Of a stretch of 64,000 nucleotides of DNA, positions 18,224 through 27,147 are shown piece by piece. Numbering within the stretch: position 1 is the stretch's first letter; every line of letters starts with the position of its first letter. The translations under genes and the position numbers were made by a program. The DNA is from Paenibacillus sp. Soil750 (GTDB lineage: Bacteria > Bacillota > Bacilli > Paenibacillales > NBRC-103111). The notes under the pieces are model-generated. The model did no database searches. It was not told where the DNA came from and saw only the letters and a program-made list of their open reading frames with translations. The stretch covers positions 248,001-312,000 of the forward strand of contig NZ_LMSD01000023.1 of NCBI RefSeq assembly GCF_001428045.1. The letters are read 5' to 3'.

Positions 18224-20575
18224 ATGAACATAAAAGCTTTTTTAGGAGCTAAAGCCTATTTTATAAAAATGGTTCTTTGGATTAGCGTAGCTATATTGAT
18301 TCTTGTTGTTGTTCTTTCAACGGTTATTTATATTAATTCGCAAAATCTTTTGGTCAAAAATGAATATGCAGCTAATCAGAAAATACTTTATCAGGTCAAG
18401 TATAATATGTCTTTTATGGATCAAACGATTTCCAATTTATCGAAATTTCTTTACTTGAACAGCGATGTAACCGCTATTATGTATGCGAAAAAGGAAGATA
18501 TGATTGAAGTGTCAAGCCACATGTCTAAAGTCGTTAGCTCTGTCACTTCAGCTATTCCTTATATTCACTCGATTGGCATTTATAATCGGAATTTGGATCA
18601 TTCCTATAGCACGGGTTTTCCTTTATTTTTTAAAGATCAGATGCTCTTCGACTTTATTAATTCGGATCAAGCGCTGCCTAAGTTGAAACCGATTTTCCGT
18701 GATATCAAAAAACTAGTAAATGGGGTAACCGAGTCTGAGTATGTATTCTCCTATTTCATATACGAAACGACAGTGAGTGGGGCTAAGCCGGATGGCGTTG
18801 TCGTTATTAATGTGAAGCCGGAGTGGTTGCTGGAGAATATTAATCAAATCAATATGATCGATAAACAAAAGGGAGATAACGTATTTATTCTGGATCAGGT
18901 TGGCGAGTACTTGGATGATGGTACCCATGATCCTACCATTAAAAGTTGGCTGAAAACGGATTTTTTGGCATATAAAACAACACATCCACAGGCCGATCGA
19001 GATGGTTTTTTTCAAAGCAAGCATGGCGGAACGAAATATTTAGTCACTTACACAAATGTCGACAACACGGGGATGACGCTGTTAAAAACGCAGCCTGTTC
19101 TTGAAATCTATACCTATATCAACAGCTTAAGAAATAGCATTATCATCATCACGCTCATTTTTCTTGTCATGGCAATTGTGATATCCATTGTTATTTCCCG
19201 GAAAATATATGGTCCAGTGGGGAAACTGGTGAATTCGATCATGCTGGATCGGATAAGGAGATCGGACAAAGACGAGGTCGTCGATGAGATCTCTTATTTG
19301 AACACCGTTTACAGACAATCTATGGAAATGCTCGATCATTACGATAAGGAAAAGATGCAATATAAAGACGTCATGAAGCATTATTGGTTAAGCAGACTGC
19401 TCACGGAAAGCTTATCGATCGGCAGGTCAGAATTGGAAAGCATTTTTAAAGAAATGAGGATTTCTTTAGTTTTGGATGGTTCCTATGCCATATGTTTATT
19501 AAAGATTGATAACTATAAGGAATTTCAACATGCGTTCCATCCCAAGGATAAAGATACGATTCGCTTTGCTATGATCAATATTGCATCAGAAATTATGGCT
19601 AGAAAGTACCCTAACGAAGGACTTGATATGAAGGATGATCATGTCGTATTGATTGTCAGTATGCCGGAAGAAGATGATCAGTTTCAATCACATATCCACT
19701 CGCTTATAAAAGAGGTTCAAGAGAATGTTTCCCGATTTTTTAAAATCTCCTTTACGGCATCGATTAGTGAAAAAACGAGTCAGATGCAGGAATTGAATGG
19801 CCTGTATCATAAGGCTCTCGATCAGGGGATGTATCGCTTATTACTAGGCCATTCCTCCGTCATTACCTACGAAACGGTTAAGAAAAATGTGGAAAGCAAA
19901 AAAACAGGATATTCCAAAAATCATGAGGAATGGCTTGTGGAAGCGATGAAATCGAGCAACACCGCAGTAATAGAAGAGGTTTTGGGGAATCTATTTGAAG
20001 AGCTGGGCACGCTAAACTATCACAATGCTCTAGTCTCCATCATTAGACTTGTGGATGTAGTTATTGAGACGCTAGAAGAAATGAAAGTGACAGCTGCGCC
20101 ATCTTTGCACATCTCATCAATCAGTCGCAATATCTTGGAGAAGGAGACGATTGCCGAGATTCATCGGATCATTGTAGGTGCCCTGCAAGATTCGTTCAAA
20201 AAAGATTTCGAGGGAAATACCAATAAACTAAATTACTTTTTGGTAGATGCGGTCACGGAATACATTCATAACCACTATCAAGACCCTTCCTTGAGCTTGA
20301 CTTCGATCGCTTCGATGATGAAAATATCGACAAGGAATTTAAGCAAGACATATAAGGAAGCTACCCATATCTCGATTCCTGATTTTATTAACGAGTTTAG
20401 ATTAGCCAAAGCGGCAGACCTTCTTATCCAAGATGACCTTAGTGTGTATGAAATTGCTGAAAAGGTCGGGATCTTGAATGAAACCTATTTTTTCAGCTTG
20501 TTCAAAAAGAAATATAAGGTCACTCCGAAGGAATATGCCTTACGGAGAAATATGACGAATTTGATTCAAAAGTAA
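18224..20575 (+). CDS. Membrane sensor / AraC-family transcriptional regulator
   Basis: This 783-aa protein is a paralogue of the regulator at 4755-7136. I start it at ATG 18224, because MNIKAFLGAKAYFIKMVLW aligns with that protein's N-terminus and the upstream extension has no ribosome site. Membrane segments near residues 15-37 and 300-325 enclose an extracytoplasmic sensor region. The C-terminal AraC domain has SLTSIASMMKISTRNLSKTY and LSVYEIAEKVGILNETYFF, ending in KVTPKEYAL. It is preceded by its own copy of the GGAAA-N15-TATACATTC element, which suggests autoregulation or membership of the regulon it controls. It converges with the ROK kinase gene across only 22 bases, with no terminator visible between them. 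Confidence 0.93.
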   Translation: MNIKAFLGAKAYFIKMVLWISVAILILVVVLSTVIYINSQNLLVKNEYAANQKILYQVKYNMSFMDQTISNLSKFLYLNSDVTAIMYAKKEDMIEVSSHMSKVVSSVTSAIPYIHSIGIYNRNLDHSYSTGFPLFFKDQMLFDFINSDQALPKLKPIFRDIKKLVNGVTESEYVFSYFIYETTVSGAKPDGVVVINVKPEWLLENINQINMIDKQKGDNVFILDQVGEYLDDGTHDPTIKSWLKTDFLAYKTTHPQADRDGFFQSKHGGTKYLVTYTNVDNTGMTLLKTQPVLEIYTYINSLRNSIIIITLIFLVMAIVISIVISRKIYGPVGKLVNSIMLDRIRRSDKDEVVDEISYLNTVYRQSMEMLDHYDKEKMQYKDVMKHYWLSRLLTESLSIGRSELESIFKEMRISLVLDGSYAICLLKIDNYKEFQHAFHPKDKDTIRFAMINIASEIMARKYPNEGLDMKDDHVVLIVSMPEEDDQFQSHIHSLIKEVQENVSRFFKISFTASISEKTSQMQELNGLYHKALDQGMYRLLLGHSSVITYETVKKNVESKKTGYSKNHEEWLVEAMKSSNTAVIEEVLGNLFEELGTLNYHNALVSIIRLVDVVIETLEEMKVTAAPSLHISSISRNILEKETIAEIHRIIVGALQDSFKKDFEGNTNKLNYFLVDAVTEYIHNHYQDPSLSLTSIASMMKISTRNLSKTYKEATHISIPDFINEFRLAKAADLLIQDDLSVYEIAEKVGILNETYFFSLFKKKYKVTPKEYALRRNMTNLIQK

Positions 20576-20597
20576 GATAGCAAAGCCATTGGCTAGG

Positions 20598-21566
20598 TCA
20601 CATCACCTGATATTCCGCAACGGACAGACTAGCGTAATCGCCTACAAGTTCTCCTAACCCGGCAGGGACAACGCGGCATACACGATGAGCGTGAGGGAGT
20701 GCCTCCCTTTGAAGTTCCTCAAGTGCGAAAGCTTCAAGCAGGTCCCGCTGTCTGGCATACATGCTGCCAATTACGATTAACTCGGGGTTAAGAAGGTCTA
20801 CCAGGACAGATAGCCCTCTTCCAAGCTGTACCCCCACAGTACGAAATACTTGTAACGCTAAAAGATCCCCTGATTGCGCGGCCTCCGCGATCTGCTGAGC
20901 TGTCATCGCGTCCAATTGCGACTCGGACTGGCAAAAGCTTGGAGGCTGCCCAATTGCCGAAGCTTCCGCGGCTTTCATTCGTCCCAATTGAACAATGCCG
21001 CCTCCGCTGCAGAAGCCTTCGAAGGAACCGGCTTTGCCATAACCGATGGGTCCTGTAGGCTCAAGCCTCATATGACCGATCTCACCGGCCATATCATTGG
21101 TCCCCGTATATAACTTGCCATCTAGAATAAGACCAGCGCCCATACCTGTACCGAAGGTCAGGAATATCATATTCCGGGTTCCAACGCCAGCACCCCAGCG
21201 CCATTCTGCCAACGCACAGGCATTGGCATCATTCTGCAAGCCAACGGGAACACCAAAGTGTTCCTTGATTAACGAAGTAATGGGGATGTGATCCCAGCCA
21301 GGCAAATTCGGTGGTGAAAGGATGACCCCTGTTTTGCTGTCCAGCGGCCCCCCGCAGCTGATGCCAATCGCTGCGAGTGAACCACCTTGTTCCAGTAATA
21401 ATTGCTCTAAGACTGAAATAAGCTTCGTGATGGTCTGATACGGATCTTTGGGAGTGGAAAATTGAACTTTGCCAAGTAGCGTGATCTCATTATGATCCAT
21501 CCGTCGACCGACAGTAACGGCACACTTGGTTCCTCCAATATCAAAGCCAGCAAGGATCGTCATCAT
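20598..21566 (-). CDS. ROK-family sugar kinase
   Basis: This 322-aa protein has the ROK fold without an N-terminal helix-turn-helix, so it is a kinase and not a repressor. I start it at the ATG ending at 21566, which has AAAGGGAG upstream and overlaps the stop codon of the SIS gene; the longer frame reads through that gene. Phosphate-binding residues are in FDIGGTKCAVTVG, the catalytic base is Asp113 in LQNDANACALAEW, and GTGMGAGLILDG and EIGH follow. The zinc-binding CxCGxxGC motif is replaced by a GSFEGFCSGGG sequence. It probably phosphorylates a hexose or N-acetylhexosamine; the sugar is not evident. It ends a three-gene operon with a SIS isomerase and a GH2. Confidence 0.9.
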   Translation of the reverse strand: MMTILAGFDIGGTKCAVTVGRRMDHNEITLLGKVQFSTPKDPYQTITKLISVLEQLLLEQGGSLAAIGISCGGPLDSKTGVILSPPNLPGWDHIPITSLIKEHFGVPVGLQNDANACALAEWRWGAGVGTRNMIFLTFGTGMGAGLILDGKLYTGTNDMAGEIGHMRLEPTGPIGYGKAGSFEGFCSGGGIVQLGRMKAAEASAIGQPPSFCQSESQLDAMTAQQIAEAAQSGDLLALQVFRTVGVQLGRGLSVLVDLLNPELIVIGSMYARQRDLLEAFALEELQREALPHAHRVCRVVPAGLGELVGDYASLSVAEYQVM

Positions 21567-22213
21567 CCGAAAAACTCCCTTTCCAACATCGTACATAGGA
21601 TGTGATAAATCGGCAGGTGCCGCTCCTGGATATCCGGTGTTCGCTCCCAAGGCACCCTAATGGTCACGTCGCATAACTCCTTCAATCGGCCACCTTGTTT
21701 TCCGGTTAATCCGATGGTACTCATTCCTATCGCTCTCGCGGTTTGAACAGCCCGAATGACATTCGCTGAATTCCCGGAAGTGGAGAGAGCTAGGAGGACA
21801 TCTCCCTTTTTCCCATAACCATACACTTGTTGGGCAAAAATCATTTCCGGTTCTACATCATTAGCATACGCAGTTATCAAGGCAGCGTGATTGGTAAGTG
21901 AAATGGCGGGGAGCGCCTGCTGCAGATGATCTGCTAAATAGTCCCCTTCTTTTTCATCCCATATTTGGATTAAAGAACCACGGAAGGATAAGGGGACAGG
22001 CCTTTTGGATAGAAAGCCTTTCATCAGTTCGCCGGCAATATGATCACAATCAGAGGCGCTTCCCCCATTGCCGCATAGCAGCATTTTACCAGATAAATGG
22101 AAAGCGTCTGCGCATAATTGGAAGGCTGCAATAATGTCAGATGTACAACCTTCCAAGTCTGGGTATCGCTCTACGAGTTGTTGCATATCGTTTTCGAGTA
22201 TCCATTTCTCCAT
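21563..22213 (-). CDS. SIS-domain sugar phosphate isomerase (GmhA-like)
   Basis: This 216-aa protein has the SIS fold that binds phosphosugars. The phosphate loop LLCGNGGSASDCDHIAGEL (about residues 45-63) resembles sedoheptulose-7-phosphate isomerase GmhA and DiaA. A second serine-rich loop is ALSTSGNSANVIRA. A strong AAGGAGGG site precedes the ATG ending at 22213. The GH2 gene ends 14 bases upstream, and the stop overlaps the start of the ROK kinase in a coupled junction. The context suggests isomerisation of the phosphosugar produced by the kinase; a role in heptose synthesis is unlikely. Confidence 0.88.
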   Translation of the reverse strand: MEKWILENDMQQLVERYPDLEGCTSDIIAAFQLCADAFHLSGKMLLCGNGGSASDCDHIAGELMKGFLSKRPVPLSFRGSLIQIWDEKEGDYLADHLQQALPAISLTNHAALITAYANDVEPEMIFAQQVYGYGKKGDVLLALSTSGNSANVIRAVQTARAIGMSTIGLTGKQGGRLKELCDVTIRVPWERTPDIQERHLPIYHILCTMLEREFFG

Positions 22214-22227
22214 CGTAAAAACCCTCC

Positions 22228-24561
22228 TTATCGACCGATCTCGTCGGCTCGGAAATCGTTAGAAATAGAGGCAATTTGCGGCAACCAGCCTTTATAGGTT
22301 TCCAAGGAAAACGCCGGGAAGCCAAGCAGATAGTGATTGCCATAGGTTCGTCCATTGAGACTCCATTCCAGTAGAAACAATTGCTGCTTGGCGTGAGAAA
22401 TAGGGATTTTTCCTAGCTCAGAAGTCCCGTTCGCCTCCACCTCGAACCTACCTTCCATAAGCGTTTCTTTGGAATCGGCATCCCAAATGCGATATGAACC
22501 AGCAGCTGATTCTCGGGAGTCATTGCCTACGGCTACTCGCACATGCCAATTCTCAGGCTCATCGATCATAATGCAGACGGGGACTTGGCTTCTTTGGATG
22601 TAATGAAAAGCCAATTTCTTACCATAGTAATAATCAACGACTGCATCTGAGAATTGCGGCCAACCGTCAATCATATTCCACCAGATGATGCCTGTTTTCC
22701 GCCATTTTTTGAGCCGAGCGGTCTCGATAAAAAACTTTTTGGCCTCAGCTTGGGAAATTTGCGAAGCAAGTATGAAATCCTCCAAAGCGTCAGGAATGGC
22801 TCCGAACAATTCCTTAATTTGATTCGCCATCAATTGGATACGCGTCGCGTTATGACCTTGTGAGCCGCTAACATCCGTTGCGTGGGCGATCCATTGCTCA
22901 TCCTTATTGTTAAATGGCCATAGATGCGCAGGTTCAATGAACTTCTGGATTGACGATACATTCGGACAGCCATGATAGCCAATTTCACTGATAAAATGGT
23001 CCGTACTCGTCTTATAAAAGGAGCTTTTATAATAATCGCGCGGCCCCCAAAGATGTCGTTCAGGAGCTAAGTTCATGTTCCCTGATCGGATAACCTCAGG
23101 AGACAAGTAGGGAGAGCTTGGCAAATAAGCCCGGTGAGGATCATATTGCTGGATAATTTGCGGAAGCAGTGTGCGGGTGATCTGATTCACACCAGGATCA
23201 GGCAATCCATACCACTGATAAGCTTCGTCACATTCGTTATCCCCGCACCATAGAACAAGCGAAGCGTGATTTCGTAATTTTTTGACAACGGAGCGAGCTT
23301 CAAGTCGCATGGACTCACGGAATTCGGGCGTTTGTGGATAGACAGCGCAAGCCATTGCAAAGTCTTGCCAGACCATCAACCCATGACTGTCGCAATAGTC
23401 AAAAAAGGCATGGTCCTCATAGACGTTTCCTCCCCAGCAGCGGACGATGTTGCAGCCTGTTTCAATAAATAGCTGAAGAGCCTTCTCGTAGCGACTGGCG
23501 TCTCGGCTATGGAACGCATCCATCGGAACCCAATTGGAGCCTTTGCACATGATTGAGGTGTGATTGACTTTAAATAGAAATTCGCCGCCAGCTTCCATAG
23601 TGGTTGTTTCTGTGCGAATTAAATGGACGTGACGCACGCCGATTCGCTCCGTACGTGAAGCGAGTACACGTCCCTGATGGAGTAATTCGGTCTTAACTTC
23701 ATAGATATGGGCTTCCCCATACCCATTTGGCCACCAGAGCAGTGGATTCTTGAGGGATATGGTTAAGGAGCCTACATTGAATAACACGGGCTTGCAGATC
23801 TGAAACTCCGATGCCCCCGATTTGCCTGTTACCCGAATCTCCAATCCATGATAAAAATACGCAGGATCCGTTTCCACTCTGTAAAACAGTCCGATTTCTG
23901 CAGCCGAAAGATTGGCATCGACAGATAAGGTATAGAAATATAGGTCGCTCAGCGCATGTTCCTCACTTGCGACCAACGATACGGATCGCCAGATGCCTGC
24001 AGAAACCGCGCGGGGCATAATATCCCATCCGAAGCTATGAGCCGCTTTTCGTACGAATAACTGCTCGCCATTCGTAAGTGGCCCGTAACAAATGGCGTCA
24101 GTGCTGCGATGCCCGGCTTCAATAATGGGGGAACGCAACCGTACATAAAGCTTGTTTACACCATGGCAGAGCAGTGAATTCGTTGTCTCGAGTCTTACCT
24201 CGATAAACATATTGTCGCTGGAGCCAAGCTCCTCCCCATTCAGCCAATAGGTTGCGAAGCAGTCTACCCCTTGGAACACCAATTCTGTTAGTTTGCCTTC
24301 CATCTCGGGTGGAGCGGTGAACTCCAGACTGTACCACCATTCATAAAGCTCGTAAGGACGGAGTTCATTGATATTCGTTCCGAGGAAGGGCTCAGGAAGA
24401 AGGCCGCTGCTTACCAAGTCGAGCTCCACATTCCCTGGAACAGAAGCATTAATAGAAGGCAAACCTAATTTGCTCAATTCATCTGGATGGTGGATATGCC
24501 ATACTCCTTGCGGATAATAAACAAGCTTCCATTGTCCGTCCAGGCACAGTTCATTTGTCAT
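22228..24561 (-). CDS. GH2-family beta-mannosidase-like glycosidase
   Basis: This 777-aa cytoplasmic enzyme has the GH2 domain order. The N-terminal jelly roll includes WWYSLEF and GVDCFATYWLNGEE. The catalytic barrel includes SNWVPMDAFHSRDASRYEK and NIVRCWGGNVYEDH. Likely acid/base Glu443 is in LWCGDNECDE, and likely nucleophile Glu526 is in ISEIGYHG. The W-C-G-x-N-E motif favours the beta-mannosidase branch over beta-galactosidases. It lacks a signal peptide. It is the first gene of an operon with the SIS isomerase and ROK kinase, so the released sugar is probably phosphorylated and isomerised. The divergent neighbour is the FAD oxidoreductase operon. Confidence 0.92.
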   Translation of the reverse strand: MTNELCLDGQWKLVYYPQGVWHIHHPDELSKLGLPSINASVPGNVELDLVSSGLLPEPFLGTNINELRPYELYEWWYSLEFTAPPEMEGKLTELVFQGVDCFATYWLNGEELGSSDNMFIEVRLETTNSLLCHGVNKLYVRLRSPIIEAGHRSTDAICYGPLTNGEQLFVRKAAHSFGWDIMPRAVSAGIWRSVSLVASEEHALSDLYFYTLSVDANLSAAEIGLFYRVETDPAYFYHGLEIRVTGKSGASEFQICKPVLFNVGSLTISLKNPLLWWPNGYGEAHIYEVKTELLHQGRVLASRTERIGVRHVHLIRTETTTMEAGGEFLFKVNHTSIMCKGSNWVPMDAFHSRDASRYEKALQLFIETGCNIVRCWGGNVYEDHAFFDYCDSHGLMVWQDFAMACAVYPQTPEFRESMRLEARSVVKKLRNHASLVLWCGDNECDEAYQWYGLPDPGVNQITRTLLPQIIQQYDPHRAYLPSSPYLSPEVIRSGNMNLAPERHLWGPRDYYKSSFYKTSTDHFISEIGYHGCPNVSSIQKFIEPAHLWPFNNKDEQWIAHATDVSGSQGHNATRIQLMANQIKELFGAIPDALEDFILASQISQAEAKKFFIETARLKKWRKTGIIWWNMIDGWPQFSDAVVDYYYGKKLAFHYIQRSQVPVCIMIDEPENWHVRVAVGNDSRESAAGSYRIWDADSKETLMEGRFEVEANGTSELGKIPISHAKQQLFLLEWSLNGRTYGNHYLLGFPAFSLETYKGWLPQIASISNDFRADEIGR

Positions 24562-24797
24562 TTGAAAACCTCCCTAAATTAAGTGCCAATGAACTCATTG
24601 TAAAAGAGAGGTTAGGATAAAACTTGCCGTATGTTCAGAAAAATTGCACGATTTTCGGATATTACTAAATTTGAAGGAAACTGCTTAATGTGTAATATAC
24701 TTTGCCGAGATCATCACCTAAAGTGGAGTTGTGTAGCAGGTATGAAGGCAGCATGAGTTATTGCATATGGAAAAATCGGGGGAAATGAGGTCGTCAC
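24562..24797. promoter_or_regulatory. Divergent control region, GH2 operon and oxidoreductase operon
   Basis: This 236-base gap holds no gene. The plus-direction element at 24676-24704 is described separately. I found no matching element on the minus strand for the GH2 operon. Confidence 0.45.
24676..24704 (+). promoter_or_regulatory. GGAAA-N15-TATACTTTG promoter-like element
   Basis: GGAAA at 24676-24680, a 15-base spacer containing CTTA, and TATACTTTG at 24696-24704 lie about 95 bases before the oxidoreductase start. A further shared string, ATCACCTAAAGTGG against ATCCCCTAAAGTTGG, follows both this copy and the copy at 28117. That supports a common origin of the two promoter regions. Confidence 0.6.
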
Positions 24798-26048
24798 ATG
24801 GTTACGAATCATTATGAGCTTCACCGCCAGATTCCAGTCTACGATCGAGCTGATTTGGTAGTGATCGGGGGAGGTCCCTCAGGTGTATCTGCAGCCATAG
24901 CAGGGGCACGTTGCGGAAAAAAGGTGATCCTTCTTGAACATACGGCTCAGCTCGGCGGGATGGGGACACTAGGCAATGTGAGTATTTTTATGAAGGTTGG
25001 CAATTGTACGGGCATTTACAGGGAGCTCATTGCTGAATTTGCTTCTGCACATCTGCCGAATGGGCATGAGGAAGGATTAGAACATCAATTTAATCCTTTT
25101 CGGCTCCGCTATTATTTAAATGAAAAGCTGGAACGCGAGCATGTGAAGGTATGCTACCATACAAGCTTTGTATCATCCGTTATCATTGAGAATCAGCTGA
25201 AGGCTGTTATGATCAACACCCGTGAAGGACTAAGGGCAGTAGAAGGAGCTGTGTTCCTCGATTGCACGGGAGATGCTCGTGTTGCGATCGATGCTGGCGC
25301 TGCCTACACAACAGGTCGCGAATCGGATGGAATGACACAGCCCATGACGCTGATGTTTATGATGCAGAATACCGGAGCAACGGTACAACCCTATTTGCCA
25401 GAAGGATGTTATTACTATGAAAAGCCAGAGGATTTGCCCCAGGGGAGACACTTATACTGGGAGCGAATGGGCGATGGCACGCTGCTAGTGAATATGAGTC
25501 GGGTAAAAGGATATGGCGCGAAAATCGACGATATTAATTTTGCGGAGAAGGAATGTCTTAGACAAGTTTTTTCTATCGCGCATTATCTACAACGTAATGG
25601 TTTTGAAACGTACACCATTTCCCATGTTGCTTCTCAAACTGGAGTCAGAGAGACCAATCAGCTTGTTGGTTCATATACGTTGACGGAAGAGGACTTAATG
25701 ACAGGGCGCCGTTTCCCCGATGTGGTGGCGCAAACCAACTACGAGATCGATATCCATAGTCCTGATGGTGCGAAGGTTACCGATGAGCGGCACATTGATG
25801 GCTATGACATCCCCTATCGCTGTATGGTACCTGCAAGTGTCGAGGGATTATTAGTAGCGGGACGCGCCATTTCCGCTACCCATGTGGCGATGTCATCGAT
25901 GCGAATTCAAGCTACGTGCTACGCACTAGGTCAAGCGGCGGGGGTAGCTGCTTCGATTGCCATAGACGGTAAGTGCAAACTAAGGGACATTCCTATGGAG
26001 AAGCTGCATGAAGAATTAAAGAAGCAAGGCGTTTATTTTGTTCAATGA
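24798..26048 (+). CDS. FAD-dependent oxidoreductase
   Basis: This 416-aa flavoprotein has an N-terminal dinucleotide-binding motif, VVIGGGPSGVSAAIAGARCG, followed by an acidic residue at the strand end in VILLEH. QLGGMGTLGNVSIFM is typical of the FAD_oxidored (pfam12831-type) group found in bacterial glycan loci. C-terminal flavin contacts are in GLLVAGRAISATHVAMSSMR. There is no signal peptide. The substrate is unknown; a sugar or sugar acid is plausible from context. The esterase-like gene follows 52 bases downstream, so the two probably form an operon under the element at 24676. Confidence 0.88.
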   Translation: MVTNHYELHRQIPVYDRADLVVIGGGPSGVSAAIAGARCGKKVILLEHTAQLGGMGTLGNVSIFMKVGNCTGIYRELIAEFASAHLPNGHEEGLEHQFNPFRLRYYLNEKLEREHVKVCYHTSFVSSVIIENQLKAVMINTREGLRAVEGAVFLDCTGDARVAIDAGAAYTTGRESDGMTQPMTLMFMMQNTGATVQPYLPEGCYYYEKPEDLPQGRHLYWERMGDGTLLVNMSRVKGYGAKIDDINFAEKECLRQVFSIAHYLQRNGFETYTISHVASQTGVRETNQLVGSYTLTEEDLMTGRRFPDVVAQTNYEIDIHSPDGAKVTDERHIDGYDIPYRCMVPASVEGLLVAGRAISATHVAMSSMRIQATCYALGQAAGVAASIAIDGKCKLRDIPMEKLHEELKKQGVYFVQ

Positions 26049-26100
26049 GCGATCTGACGGCGGGTAAATATGATTTTACAATTGAAGGAGTTGCGTGCCC

Positions 26101-27147
26101 ATGAATTCGGAGAGCCGCCAACAGACTGCGGAAGCATTCATTTTTGTAAAGGAAGAGAACATGTCTATCCGATACCGCCCTTTAGCCAAGCAGGCTATGG
26201 TATTGCGGAGTCATGCGGATGAGGATCATCCGGGTAATATCATTTACGCAGAGGGAATAGACTATGTCGTCGATTATGACCGAGGTGTCATTCGCCGGAC
26301 GGAGCAAAGCCGGATCCCAGATTGGTCACGTCACGAATTGTACGGCCAAACGGTGTTTGATCATACGGTGTTCAAAAACTGCAGCAATCGTGAATATACC
26401 GTGTATGGGGATTATGTGTATGAGAACGATCCGTTTACGGACGGCTTCGTTGCCCCCGATAGCGGGAACCGAGCGGGGGTGGAGCGCTGGCTTTCCAAAT
26501 TGCAAACCGGCGATGAGCGTTCAATCGTTGTTTTTGGTGACAGCATTAGTGCAGGTGGAGAGGCTAGCGAAGAAAAGTTTATGTACTTCAACCGTGTTCA
26601 TCAATTTCTCACTTCACGCTATCCGCGCAGCCGAATCCGTCTGTTGAACAAATCAGTCGGCGGTGAAACGAGCAAAGATGGAAAGAATCGCATACAGCGC
26701 GATGTCATTCCTTTGCACCCCGATCTCGTGATCATCGGATTCGGCATGAACGATCAGAACAAATATGGGGAAGGGGTGGGCGTTTCTCCGGAGGATTTTG
26801 AAAGCAATCTATGTCAAATGATCGAGGCCGTCAAGAAGTTGGACAATAGCGATCTTGTGCTCGTGACGCCTTGCCTGCCGAATACGAAATGGTGGTATGC
26901 CAGTGGATTGACTGGCAGGTATGCGGAAATCATCCGTCGGCTGGGCCGAGAATACGGTGTTGGCGTAGCTGACGTCACTGCGGTTTGGGAGCAGGAACTG
27001 GCAGCTGGCAAGTCGGCGGAAAGTCTGCTCCTGAACAACATCAATCATCCGAATGATTATGGGCACTGGCTTTATTTCCAAGCTTTTGTCCCGCTACTTC
27101 ACAAGCCCGCCGACCAGCACGAGGAGACACCCCATATTTGCTTTTAA
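26101..27147 (+). CDS. SGNH/GDSL-family hydrolase with N-terminal beta domain
   Basis: This 348-aa protein has a beta-rich N-terminal domain (about residues 1-135) and an SGNH hydrolase domain. I start it at ATG 26101, 10 bases after AAGGAG, and not at the GTG at 26095, which is too close. Block I is VVFGDSISAGG with Ser148, block II is NKSVGGETS, and block III is IIGFGMNDQN. Block V reads NNINHPND, with Asn315 before His316 where most members have Asp, so the catalytic pair is altered. It is probably a sugar deacylase, cytoplasmic. Its last 107 bases overlap the end of the convergent AraC gene. Confidence 0.87.
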   Translation: MNSESRQQTAEAFIFVKEENMSIRYRPLAKQAMVLRSHADEDHPGNIIYAEGIDYVVDYDRGVIRRTEQSRIPDWSRHELYGQTVFDHTVFKNCSNREYTVYGDYVYENDPFTDGFVAPDSGNRAGVERWLSKLQTGDERSIVVFGDSISAGGEASEEKFMYFNRVHQFLTSRYPRSRIRLLNKSVGGETSKDGKNRIQRDVIPLHPDLVIIGFGMNDQNKYGEGVGVSPEDFESNLCQMIEAVKKLDNSDLVLVTPCLPNTKWWYASGLTGRYAEIIRRLGREYGVGVADVTAVWEQELAAGKSAESLLLNNINHPNDYGHWLYFQAFVPLLHKPADQHEETPHICF

